Both the position numbers and the translations under genes were made by a program. The notes beneath the pieces are model-generated. The model made no database searches. It was not told where the DNA came from and saw only the letters and a program-made list of their open reading frames with translations. DNA of 64,000 bases, from assembly GCA_963813725.1 (NCBI GenBank), contig CAWFAI010000017.1, forward strand, positions 62,001-126,000, read 5' to 3'. Below are positions 33,118-46,049 of this stretch, piece after piece (the stretch's first letter is position 1; each line of letters starts with the position of its first letter). This DNA comes from VGBV01 sp963813725. GTDB lineage: Bacteria > Actinomycetota > Thermoleophilia > Solirubrobacterales > 70-9.

Positions 33118-34332
33118 ATGCCGGTCGCATGCGCACTCGCCCCCCGCTTTCGCCTCCTGACCGCGCTCGAGGGGCGGGTGGGGCAGTTGCGAGCGCCGGT
33201 CGCGCTCGCCCCCGAGCCCGGGGCCGCGCAGCTGATCGGCGAGGTCAGCGAGCCCGCCGAGCGGCTGGGGGTGCGGGCGGGGATGAGGCTCGGCGAGGCG
33301 CTCTCGCGCTGCCCGGAGCTGGGGCTGGTGCCGCCCGACACAGAGCGCGCCGAGCGCGCCTGGGAGGGGGTGCTGCAGCGGCTGGAGGGGATCGGCGCCG
33401 AGGTCGAGTCCGAGCGCGCCGGCGAGGCCTTCTTCGAGGTGGCCGGTTTGCGCGGCCTCTGGGGCGGCACCGAGGCGGTGCTGGCGAGGGCGCGCTCCGA
33501 TGCGGGGGTGCCGCTGCTGCTGGCGGCGGCTCCGGTGCGCTTCTGCGCCTATGCCGCCGCGGTCACGGCGGGCAGCGTGAACGGCGCGGGCGGGCGGGCG
33601 CCGGCCAGGGTGATCCCCGGCTCCGCGGCGCGGGGGTTCCTCTCCCCCTTGCCGGTCGCGCTCTTGAGCGGGCGGCTGGCCGACGGGGACGACCTGCCCA
33701 ACGACCTCGAGCGGCTCGGGATCGGCACCCTCGGCCGGCTCGCGGACCTGCCGCGGGACGCGGTGGCGGACCGCTTCGGCGCCCTCGGGCTTCGGGCTCT
33801 GAGGCTGGCCAGGGGCGAGGACGACCCGCTGCGCCCGCGGGTGCCTCACCAGTCGCTGGCGGTCGAGCTGGAGCTCCCCGACGCCGGCTCGGGGCAGCAG
33901 TTGCAGCGGGCCCTGGAGCTGCTGGTGGCGCGGCTGCTGGCCCACCCCGCGCGTCGGGGCAGGACGGTGCGCGCGCTGCGCCTCTCGGCGCGGCTGGCCG
34001 CCGGCGGCGGCTGGCGTCGGCGGCTGGCGCTGCGCACCGCGGCCGGCGAGCGCGAGCGGCTGCTGCTGGCGCTCGCCCCCCTGCTTGAGCAGTTGCCGGG
34101 TCCTGCGGCCGTGATGCGGCTGGAGGCGGTGGCGCTGGGACCGGCGGCGGGCGAACAGCTGTCGCTGGCGAGCCCCGAGCAGCAGCGCCGGCGGCGCATC
34201 GGCGAGGCGGTGCGCCAAGCCCGCGCCGCGGGCGGCAGCGAGGCGGTGTTGCGGGTGCTCGAGGTGGACCCGGACTCGCGCGTGCCCGAGCGCCGCGAGG
34301 CCCTGATGCCCTTCCCCGAAGAGCCGGCGTGA
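33118..34332 (+). CDS. imuB: ImuB-like inactive Y-family polymerase
   Basis: Y-family DNA polymerase homologue of the ImuB class: a scaffold that links DnaE2 to the beta clamp in damage-induced mutagenesis. The start is MPVACALAPRFRLL where active polymerases have a catalytic Asp and a steric gate; the second acidic SxDE motif is replaced by RAGEAFFEVAGL, so it should be catalytically dead. 404 residues, very Arg/Ala/Leu rich. It heads an SOS operon with the DUF6504 gene and dnaE2; no imuA' is adjacent. The stop overlaps the next start as GTGA. Confidence 0.85.
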   Translation: MPVACALAPRFRLLTALEGRVGQLRAPVALAPEPGAAQLIGEVSEPAERLGVRAGMRLGEALSRCPELGLVPPDTERAERAWEGVLQRLEGIGAEVESERAGEAFFEVAGLRGLWGGTEAVLARARSDAGVPLLLAAAPVRFCAYAAAVTAGSVNGAGGRAPARVIPGSAARGFLSPLPVALLSGRLADGDDLPNDLERLGIGTLGRLADLPRDAVADRFGALGLRALRLARGEDDPLRPRVPHQSLAVELELPDAGSGQQLQRALELLVARLLAHPARRGRTVRALRLSARLAAGGGWRRRLALRTAAGERERLLLALAPLLEQLPGPAAVMRLEAVALGPAAGEQLSLASPEQQRRRRIGEAVRQARAAGGSEAVLRVLEVDPDSRVPERREALMPFPEEPA

Positions 34333-34568
34333 GCGGCCGGATCAACAAGCCCTGGCCGATCCCCGTCCAGGTCGGCGCCGACGGACGGCCGCGGGCCGTG
34401 GGCCGGCTCGCGGTCAGCGTTGTGCGCGAGGAGTGGCTGGTCGAGGATGGCTGGTGGACCCGCCGGCCGCTGCGGCGCCGCTACTTCGAGCTGGTGCTGG
34501 AGGACGGCAGCAACGTCGTCGTCTTCACCGAGCCCCAGGACGGCCGCTGGTTCCGCCAGCGCGCATGA
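34329..34568 (+). CDS. DUF6504 family protein of the mutasome operon
   Basis: Has 79 residues; NKPWPIPVQVGADGRPRAVG, EEWLVEDGWWTRRPLRRRYF and DGRWFRQRA are the family pattern. Function is unknown, but the gene is regularly found between imuB and dnaE2 in actinobacteria. Here it overlaps both neighbours (GTGA and ATGA), so the three are translated as one unit. It probably belongs to the same error-prone repair complex. Confidence 0.85.
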   Translation: MSGRINKPWPIPVQVGADGRPRAVGRLAVSVVREEWLVEDGWWTRRPLRRRYFELVLEDGSNVVVFTEPQDGRWFRQRA

Positions 34569-37500
34569 CCGCCCCGGGCGCATACGCGGAGCTGCACTGC
34601 CACTCGGCCTACTCCTTCCTCGACGGCGCCTCGGACCCGGCCGAGCTGGCCGCCGCCGCCGCTGACCTGGAGCTGGAGGCGCTCGCCCTGACCGACCACG
34701 ACAACGTCTGCGGGGCGATGGAGTTCGCGCACGCCTGCGCGGGGATCGGGGTGCGGCCCATCCACGGGGCGGAGCTGACCGTGGTGGACGAGGGCGCTCG
34801 GCAGGCGAGCGCGCACATCACCCTCTTGGTCGAGTCGGCGACCGGGTGGAGGAACCTCTGCCGGCTCGTGACGAGGGCGCATGAGGGCACGCGCGAGGGC
34901 GAGGGAACGAGGGAGGCGCTGCCCCCCTCGCTGCCGGTCGAAGAGCTGGCGCCTCACGCCGAGGGGCTGGTCTGCCTCTCCGGCTGCCCCGGTGAGGGCG
35001 CGGTCGCCGGGCGCTGGGAGCGAGGCGATCCCCGCGGGGCCGAAGCGATGGCGCGGCGGCTGCTGGACGCCTTCGGGCCCGAGCGCTTCCGGGTGGAGCT
35101 GCAGAGGCCGCTGTGGCGGCGCGACCGGGCGCGCAACCGCTGGCTGGGCGAGCTGGGCGAGCGGCTCGGGGTGCCCTGCGCGGCGACCGGCAACGCCCAC
35201 GCCCACGACCGCTCGCGCCTGGCGCTGCAGGACGCGCTGGTGGCGGTGCGGCTGGGCGCGACGCTGGACGAGACCGAGGGGATGCGGCGCGGCAACTCCA
35301 GCTCGGCGCTGTTTTCAGCGCCCGAGGCGGCCGAGCGCTTCCGCGACCACCCCGGGGCGGTGGCGGAGTCGCTGCGGCTGGCGCGCGAGCGCCTGCGCTT
35401 CGACCTCACCCGCGACCTCGGCTACAGCTATCCCGGCGCCGAGGACCCCACCGCCGACAGGCGGCTCGGCGAGCTCTGCCGCGCGCGGTTGGAAGACCGC
35501 TATCCCGCCTCCTCCCCGCATCGCCCCGAGGCCGAGCGGAGGCTGGCCGAGGAGCTGGCGCTGATCCGGCGGCTGCGGCTGTCGGGCTTCTTCCTGCTGC
35601 ACCACGAGATGCTGGAGCTGGCGCGCGAGGTCGCGCTGGAGGTTCGCGACGCCGACTCGGCGCGGCGGTTGTTGCCGCCCGGCCGGGGCCGCGGCTCCAG
35701 CGTCAGCTCGATCGTCTGCTACCTGACCGGGCTCTCGCACATCGACCCGGTGGCCAACGACCTCTTCCTCGGCCGCTTCCTGAACGAGGAGCTGACCGAC
35801 GTCCCGGACATCGACCTCGACTTCCCGCGCGACATCCGCGAGAAGCTGATCCCCCGGGTACACGAGCGCCACGGGCGCGACCGCTCCGCCCTGGTCGCCG
35901 CCTTCTCCACCTACCGGGCGCGGGGCTCGGTGCGCGACCTCGGCAAGGCGCTGGGGCTGCCGCCGGGCGAGGTCGAGAGGCTGGCTCGCTCGGTGGACGT
36001 CTACGAGAAGGGGGCCGACGCCGGGCAGCGGATCGAGCAGGTGCTGGGCGAGCGGCGGGCGCGCTCGCCGCGCTGGCGGGCGCTGGCGCGGCTGCTGCCG
36101 GAGATCGCTGGGCTGCCGCGCCACCTCTCGCAGCATCCCGGCGGGATGGTGATCTCGACCCGGCCGCTGGTGGAGCTGTGCCCGGTGCAGCCGGCGGCGA
36201 TGGAGGGCCGCCAGATGGTGCAGTGGGACAAGGACTCCTGCGCCGATGCGGGCTTTCTCAAGATCGACCTGCTGGGACTGGGGATGCTGTCGGCGGTGGA
36301 GCGCTGCGTGGACGAGGTCGCGCGCTCGCGCGGAGAGCGCATCGACCTCTCGCGGATCCCGCTGGACGACCCCGAGGTGTGGAGAGCGATCCAGCGCGCC
36401 GAGACGACGGGCGTTTTCCAGATCGAGAGCCGCGCGCAGATGCAGATGCTGCCCCGCACACTGCCCGCGAACCTCGACGACCTCACGGTGCAGGTGGCGA
36501 TCGTGCGGCCCGGGCCGATCCAGGGAGGCGCCGTCCACCCCTACATCGACCGGCGCAAGCGGCTGCGGCTTGATCCCTCGTTCGAAGTCCCTTATGAACA
36601 TCCCTCGCTGGAGCCGGCGCTGCGCGACACCCTGGGCGCGATCGTCTTTCAGGACCAGGTGCTGGAGGTGGCGATGGCCCTGGCCGGGTTCTCGGTCGGG
36701 GAGGCCGAGGGGCTGCGGCGTGCGATGAGCCGCAAGCGATCGGAGGCGGCGATCTTGCGCTATCGCCGCCGCTTCATCGACGGGGCTATGAAGCGCGGCG
36801 TCGGCCAGGAGGTCGCTGAGCGGGTCTACGGCCAGATCGAGGGGTTCTCGGGCTTCGGCTTCCCCAAGTCCCACTCGGCGGCGTTCGGGCTGCTCGCCTA
36901 CCAGTCCACCTGGCTGCGGGTCCACTACCGGTCCGAGTTCCTGTGCGCGCTGCTGAACGAGCAGCCGATGGGCTTCTACCCGCCCGACGCGCTCGTGCAC
37001 GAGGCCCAGCGGCGGGGGCTCGAGGTGCTGGGGCCGGACGTGAACGCGAGCGGACTGGATTGCGCGGTCGAGACGAGCGGGGCGGCGACGGGGTCGGCCG
37101 GGCAACCGCCGGTCAGGGTCGGCCTCGGCTACGTCGCCGAGGTGGCCGAGGAGGACGCCCGGACTGTGATCGCCGAGCGACGGCGGGGCGGCGCCTACCG
37201 AGACCTGGCTGACCTGGCCGGCCGCTCGGGAGCGTCTCGGGCGGCGCTGCTGCGGCTGGCCTGGGCCGGTGCCTGCGACCGGCTGGAGCGCTCCGGTGGC
37301 CGGGCGGAGGCCCTCGGCTCGGCCGCCGAGGCGATGGCGATCGCCGATGGCGCGCACCGGCGGCCGGCGCTGTGGGAGGCCGGGGCGGCCTCGCGCGCCG
37401 CGCGCTGCGAGGACGGGACCCAGCTGGCGCTGGCGCTGGACGGCGCCCCCTCCCCCCGCTGCCCCCGCTCGGGCCCTGGGAGCGGGCGGTGGCCGACTAC

Positions 37501-38037
37501 CGGATGACCGGCATGACGCTGGACGAGCATCCGATGGAGCTCCTGCGCCCGCAGCTGGATCCACGCGTTGTCACCAGCGCGGACATCCAGGGGACTCGCG
37601 ACGGCGCGGCGATAAGGGTGGCGGGGATGGTGACGGCCCGCCAGCGCCCTGCGACCGCCAAGGGCGTGGTCTTCATGCTGCTCGAGGACGAGCACGGCGT
37701 CATCAACCTGGTCGTGCCGCCGCCGGTGGCCGAGCGCTGCCGGCTGGCGGTGCGGACCGCCGGGTTCGTGATCGCCCACGGCCGCCTGGAGCATCGCGAG
37801 GGGACCACGAACGTGGTCGTCACCCGGATCGAGCGCCTGGAGCGCGAGGGCGGCGCCAGAGCGCAGCCGGCTAGCGACCGCGGTGGGGACGGCAGGCCCA
37901 ACGTCTCTCGCAGCCGACGCCTCGGAAGGCCGCCCGAGATCGTCAGCGAGCGCGACCGTCCGGGGCGCGGTCAGATAGTCGCTGAGCTGGCGGCCGCGCT
38001 GCCGCCGGGACACGCCTTCGGGCGACGTGGCCGCTAG
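34565..38037 (+). CDS. dnaE2: Error-prone DNA polymerase DnaE2, frameshifted near the 3' end
   Basis: C-family polymerase for damage tolerance and mutagenesis. It begins with a PHP domain (YAELHCHSAYSFLDGASDPA, LALTDHDNVCGAME). The polymerase palm has the catalytic acidic PDIDLDFP and GRGSSVSSIVCYLTGLSHID; later FGFPKSHSAAFGLLAYQSTW is typical of DnaE. The frame from ATG 34565 breaks near 37444-37470 in C/G runs and continues GPWERAVADYRMTGMTLDEH, including the OB-fold region (IRVAGMVTARQRPATAKGVV), to a stop at 38037; total about 1,157 residues. SOS-controlled via the LexA box. Confidence 0.92.
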
Positions 38038-38096
38038 AGCCCGGCCCTCGCTGCAGGTTTCCCTGCAAATCGGCGCCTTCCGTCCGAGGTCGCGCC

Positions 38097-38102
38097 TAGC
38101 TT
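38097..38102 (+). promoter_or_regulatory. -10 box of leaderless small gene
   Basis: TAGCTT followed by exactly 7 nt and ATG at 38110. No clear -35. The spacing matches other genes here with a leaderless arrangement. Confidence 0.4.
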
Positions 38103-38109
38103 GGCGGCC

Positions 38110-38343
38110 ATGACAACAAAGCTCATAGACATCCGCGAGCGGCTCCTGGACGCCGCCGACATCGTCGTCGACTTCGCCACCCTGGGCGAGTACGGGATCG
38201 AGCCCGTGCCCGTCCGCGAGTGCGAGCGCAGGATCCCATCACCGGCCTCCTCCGCTTCGCGTCCGGTGGCCGTGGGCCTCGCCTCGGGTGCCCCGCACCC
38301 TCAGCACGACCGCGCGGGCGTGCCCGAGCGGCTCGCGGCCTAG
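38110..38343 (+). CDS. Small hypothetical protein, tail encoded by the repeat
   Basis: Has 77 residues. The first 40 (MTTKLIDIRERLLDAADIVV onward) look like a real small protein; the remainder (IPSPASSASRPVAVGLASGA) is read through the hairpin repeat and may be an artificial C-terminus. TAGCTT 7 nt before ATG supports expression. Its stop overlaps the convergent M28 gene at CTAG. Confidence 0.4.
   Translation: MTTKLIDIRERLLDAADIVVDFATLGEYGIEPVPVRECERRIPSPASSASRPVAVGLASGAPHPQHDRAGVPERLAA
38244..38275. repeat. Hairpin repeat, fifth copy
   Basis: Core TCCTCCGCTTCGCGTCCGGT with arms CGGCC and GGCCG (5 bp). It lies about 65 nt beyond the stop of the minus-strand M28 gene. It is the only copy found outside the his region of this window. 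Confidence 0.75.
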
Positions 38344-39407
38344 TCCGCTTCGCCCCGCTCGATCGCAACGACCATCTCCCTCGCGACCTCCAGGGTCCGG
38401 CCGATGCTGTCCGGGTCGAGGTTCTCGGGAGTGTCGCTCGGCCAGTGGTAGTTGGGGATGACGCCGTCGTCGCCGGCGACCAGCGTGATGGCGCGGCCGC
38501 CGCGGGCGAGCACCGGTGTGGCGTCGTAGGTGAGGCCGATCGGGCCCTCGCTGGGCGCCAGGCCCAGGTCGGGCCGGTCGCGTGAGATGGCGGCCGCGAT
38601 CCCGACGAGGCTGGGGTCACAGTCCCACTTCGTGGCCATGCCCTCTCTGAGGGTGTAGCGGAGGGTCGCTGGGCCGCCGACGTTGTCGACGTTCAAGAAC
38701 ATCCAACCGGTCGTTTCGCGTGAGCGCAGGAAGGCCTGAGCGCCGAGCAGGCCGGCCTCCTCGCAACCGGTCATCAGCAGGATGACCCGGGTGTGCTCCG
38801 GCGGCGAGGCGGCGAGCTCGAGTCCCAGCTCCGAGACGACCGCCACCCCCGAGGCGTTGTCGCTGGCGCCGGGCACGTCCTCCCCGCGCAGCTCGCGTTC
38901 GACCAGCAGGCCCAGGCCGACGGCGAGCAGAGCGCGCGCCGCCGCGATCAGGCGGCCACCGATCGCGAAGCGCCCCAACAGTGGCTCGGTTGCCTGTGCC
39001 ACGCAGGCGGCGGCCTGCGCGAGTAGCCACGTGTTCAGGTGGCGCACGAAGCGCGGGTCGAACATCAGCCCGCTGCGTGAGGTGTCCAGGTGGCAGACCA
39101 GGCATACGGTTCGCCTGACGTCTTCGCTCGGCTCGACCGTCGCGACGAGGTTCTGGCTCGGTCTCCGCGAGAGCAGGTCCGAGAGCGGTGTCCTGATCAG
39201 GCCGCCCTCGGTGGCCAGTCCCGCCGCCGAGGCGACGGCCAGGGCCGAGCGGGCCAGGCGCCTGCGACGCGCGAGCAGCGCAGGAGCGACCGCCAGCCCC
39301 AGGATGACCGCGAAGGGCGCGGCGAACGTGGAATAGCCGCGGAACGGCTGAAGCTCAGCCTCGAGGCCGCGTTCGGCGAGACGATCGCGGACGCGCTCGG
39401 CCGCCAT
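38340..39407 (-). CDS. M28-family zinc aminopeptidase-like membrane protein
   Basis: Predicted di-zinc peptidase. Zinc ligands: VCHLDTSRSG (His), GASDNASGVAVV (Asp), TGCEEAGLLG (Glu, catalytic Glu), FLNVDNVG (Asp) and NYHWPSDTPENLD (His). Hydrophobic segments near 30-60 and 130-165 suggest membrane association. Frame-consistent sequence upstream of ATG 39407 (VGPRRPTSAAERMAAERV and the preceding AVERLLAWV) looks like true family N-terminus, but no ATG, GTG or TTG precedes it before the neighbouring gene; a start may be hidden by an indel near 39530. 355 residues as called. Confidence 0.82.
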   Translation of the reverse strand: MAAERVRDRLAERGLEAELQPFRGYSTFAAPFAVILGLAVAPALLARRRRLARSALAVASAAGLATEGGLIRTPLSDLLSRRPSQNLVATVEPSEDVRRTVCLVCHLDTSRSGLMFDPRFVRHLNTWLLAQAAACVAQATEPLLGRFAIGGRLIAAARALLAVGLGLLVERELRGEDVPGASDNASGVAVVSELGLELAASPPEHTRVILLMTGCEEAGLLGAQAFLRSRETTGWMFLNVDNVGGPATLRYTLREGMATKWDCDPSLVGIAAAISRDRPDLGLAPSEGPIGLTYDATPVLARGGRAITLVAGDDGVIPNYHWPSDTPENLDPDSIGRTLEVAREMVVAIERGEAD

Positions 39408-39535
39408 GCGCTCGGCGGCGCTGGTGGGCCGCCGCGGGCCGACGCCATCCGCGAGCAGGCGGACCCAAGCGAGCAGGCGCTCGACCGCGCCGGCCTCTGC
39501 GGGCGCGCCGGTCCCGGGTGTGGGGTTCGATTGGG

Positions 39536-39781
39536 CTAGCGGCTGACGCGGTCGTAGATGAAGAGGACGATGATCACGCCGATGACGGCGCCGGGCAGGC
39601 CGCCGAGGTCGAAGGCCTCGCTGTCGCCGATGCCGAGCAGCTCGGTGAAGATGAAAAAGCCGGCCAGGGCGCCGACGATCCCGAGGATCGCGGTCATGAA
39701 GAAGCCGAACTCCTGCTTGCCGGGCATGATCGCGCGGCCGAGGTAGCCGGCCAGGATGCCGAGGATGATTGCTCCGATCAC
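39536..39781 (-). CDS. GlsB/YeaQ/YmgE family membrane protein
   Basis: Has 81 residues; three helices with the family pattern MIGAIILGILAGYLGRAIMP, ...GFFMTAILGIVGALAGFFIF and LPGAVIGVIIVLFIYDRV. Often called transglycosylase-associated, although function is not established. GTG start with AAGGGA before it. It overlaps the possible extended start of the M28 gene. Confidence 0.88.
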   Translation of the reverse strand: MIGAIILGILAGYLGRAIMPGKQEFGFFMTAILGIVGALAGFFIFTELLGIGDSEAFDLGGLPGAVIGVIIVLFIYDRVSR

Positions 39782-39855
39782 GTTCGTCCCTTTCGTTGGC
39801 TTATGAGGGTCCAGCCTGCCATGATGCCTGTCACGGCGACCGGAGGGGAGGATCC

Positions 39856-40552
39856 ATGCGATTCACGATCGCGACCCGAGCAGGTGGATGGCGGTGGTCC
39901 CTCGCCTGCGCGCTGCTCGTATCGGCCTTGAGCATCGGCGCAGTGGGCACGGTGAGCGGCTCGAACGGTGAGCCGACCGCTGCCGCATCGAAGAAGAAAA
40001 AGAAGTGCAAGAAGGCGCTGTGGAAGTGCGCGCCCGAGAACTACCACCTCTCGGTCTCGGGGCATTACGGACCGCAGGTCTACAGCGCCGAGGTGGACCT
40101 GGAGAAGAACCGCAGCAACTTCGCCAGGGTCGAGTACAGCCAAAAAGGCGGATCGCTGACCGTGAGCACCACCTACCAGGGCTCGGTTCATTTCCAGATC
40201 ATCGACCAGTGCGCGGAAGGCCGATTCGTCGTCGCCGACCAGACGAGCCCGGTGCCGAGGAGAGGCCTCTTCGGGGACTTCGACTTCGCGCTGTTCTTCT
40301 GGGCCAAGGGCAAGCAGTGGAAATACTCGGTCATGGGCGGCAACACGTATGGCTCCAACATCACCTTCCCGGGCACGGTGACTTGCTTGAGCGGCTCCAG
40401 CGCCGGGGATTTCGGCCCCGTTCACGCACTACTTCCACGGCCCGCTCGGAGTGGGCAACCCACGCTTCGGAAAGCCTGGGACTAATGGCCTCAGCGGGAA
40501 CGACACGTACGGAAGCAACAACTCCCTGAAGTGGAGACTGACCACGAAATAG
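39856..40552 (+). CDS. Secreted Lys-rich hypothetical protein, frameshifted
   Basis: Exported protein of unknown function. Signal peptide WRWSLACALLVSALSIGAVG followed by a cleavage-like region and a Lys run (SKKKKKCKKALWKC). The body has a beta-rich pattern (YHLSVSGHYGPQVYSAEVDL). The frame stops early unless a one-base shift near 40404-40421 is allowed; it then continues FTHYFHGPLGVGNPRFGKPG to SLKWRLTTK and a stop at 40552. RBS GGAGGGGAGG. Confidence 0.7.
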
Positions 40553-40586
40553 AAAGGGCCGCCCCGAAGGACGGGCTCCACAACTG

Positions 40587-40615
40587 AAAACGCCGCCCCC
40601 GAAGGGGCGGCGTTT
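40587..40615. terminator. Terminator between the secreted gene and the rRNA operon
   Basis: Hairpin AACGCCGCCCC/GGGGCGGCGTT with a short loop, flanked by A- and T-rich ends on both strands. Probably terminates both the plus-strand gene and the minus-strand rRNA transcript. Confidence 0.75.
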
Positions 40616-40621
40616 GGAAGA

Positions 40622-40738
40622 ACCGGCGGCGACCTACTCTCCCAGGCGGTTGCCCACCAAGTACCATCGGCGCTGAGAGGCTTAACGGCTCTGTTCGGAA
40701 TGGGAAGAGGTGTTTCCCTCTCGCTATCTCGCCACCGA
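40622..40738 (-). rRNA. rrf: 5S ribosomal RNA
   Basis: About 117 nt. Reads GGTGGCGAGATAGCGAGAGG at the 5' end, with CCGAACAGAGCCGTTAAGCC in the middle and GGGAGAGTAGGTCGCCGCC at the 3' end: typical bacterial 5S helices I and III. Last gene of the operon. Ends are approximate. Confidence 0.95.
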
Positions 40739-40751
40739 AATGTTCGAGACG

Positions 40752-40780
40752 CTCGGTGGACCTTGAAAACCGCACTAGGC
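40752..40780 (-). other. 23S rRNA processing stem, 3' arm
   Basis: This 29-nt segment between 23S and 5S is complementary (one wobble) to 43942-43970 in the 16S-23S spacer, so the precursor can fold a 29-bp stem enclosing the 23S, the usual RNase III substrate. Confidence 0.8.
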
Positions 40781-40807
40781 GAGATGCAGGGCGAAACGTA
40801 AATATCC

Positions 40808-43794
<2,987 letters not shown>

Positions 43795-44085
43795 TGAGCT
43801 GAACCCGAGCGGTTAAGGACCCGCTCGAGCTCGGTTTCTACCTTTGCATCATGCGAACGCTCCCCCCGGCTCATCGTTGGGGGGAACGCTCAATGAACGC
43901 CGCCTCGGCGGGTCGTAGCGACCCATCAAGAGGGCGTTCATGCCTAGTGCAGTTTTCAAGGTCCACCGAGGCGGCCAGCGGGGGCTTCCCACCAGCGTCT
44001 CTGAGAACTGAGCAGCGCTCCGGCGCCCGAAGGCGCCGGCTGAGCCCGGTCGACGTGTCTAGGTCTCCCTAGAAAGGGTCTCCCT
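43795..44085 (-). other. 16S-23S spacer without tRNA genes
   Basis: 290 nt. No tRNA-Ile, tRNA-Ala or other tRNA signature (no T-loop GGTTCGA pattern). It contains the 16S stem arm (43997-44020), the 23S stem arm (43942-43970) and a CCCCCC/GGGGGG hairpin near 43862-43888. Confidence 0.75.
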
Positions 44086-45635
<1,550 letters not shown>

Positions 45636-45884
45636 AGTGTGACGTGACCTGACTTAGTCAGTCACAAGAGAGTTGTCATGTAGCTGACAGTCACCGCGTA
45701 CACAGAGCGGTGACTAAACATGACGGAGTTATTCGGCCCCGCCCGGTGCATGCTGGGCGGGGTCGGGCTCGAGTTAGAAGGGCTCTAAAGCCCTTCGAAC
45801 GCGCTGCTCAGTTTTCAAAGACCGCTGTGCCGAGAAACGACGGGCCTCGCCGCCTCGAACCATCTGCGTCCTTGCTCTGGGCAC
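45636..45884 (-). other. rRNA leader with 16S processing stem
   Basis: Leader of the rRNA operon downstream of a terminator-like hairpin. 45801-45822 is complementary to 43997-44020 (about 22 bp with two wobbles), forming the 16S processing stem. Two strong local hairpins are also present: CCCCGCCC...GGGCGGGG near 45737-45762 and AGAAGGGCT...AGCCCTTC near 45776-45797. No gene seen. Confidence 0.7.
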
Positions 45885-45908
45885 GAAAAAGGCCCCTCGC
45901 AGGGGCCC
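45885..45908 (-). terminator. Intrinsic terminator in the rRNA leader
   Basis: On the minus strand GGCCCC, loop TGCGA, GGGGCC then TTTTT. It lies about 80-100 nt downstream of a strong promoter and upstream of 16S; it can end tyrS readthrough and would also stop rRNA transcripts unless antiterminated. Confidence 0.7.
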
Positions 45909-45995
45909 GGTATGGGAGCGGCCGGGTTGCGGCCGATCGGTGGGACTCCTCTACGAAGCGGCTCCTTTCGTGATGCGAAGCAAGAGCGACCGCGC

Positions 45996-46025
45996 AGTAT
46001 AGCCAGCCACGGGTGCCGATTTCAA
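45996..46025 (-). promoter_or_regulatory. Strong promoter of the rRNA operon
   Basis: TTGAAA (46020-46025), 18-nt spacer, TATACT (45996-46001). Start predicted near 45988. Shortly after it, CGCTCTTGCTT (near 45975-45985) resembles the rrn boxA antitermination signal (TGCTCTTTA-like). Located 25 nt beyond the tyrS stop. Confidence 0.6.
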
Positions 46026-46049
46026 GGCTGGGCGCGTGATTTGTTCCGG

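Noticed and set aside
43795..44085. tRNA genes in the 16S-23S spacer
   Set aside because: No acceptor/T-loop signature was found on either strand.
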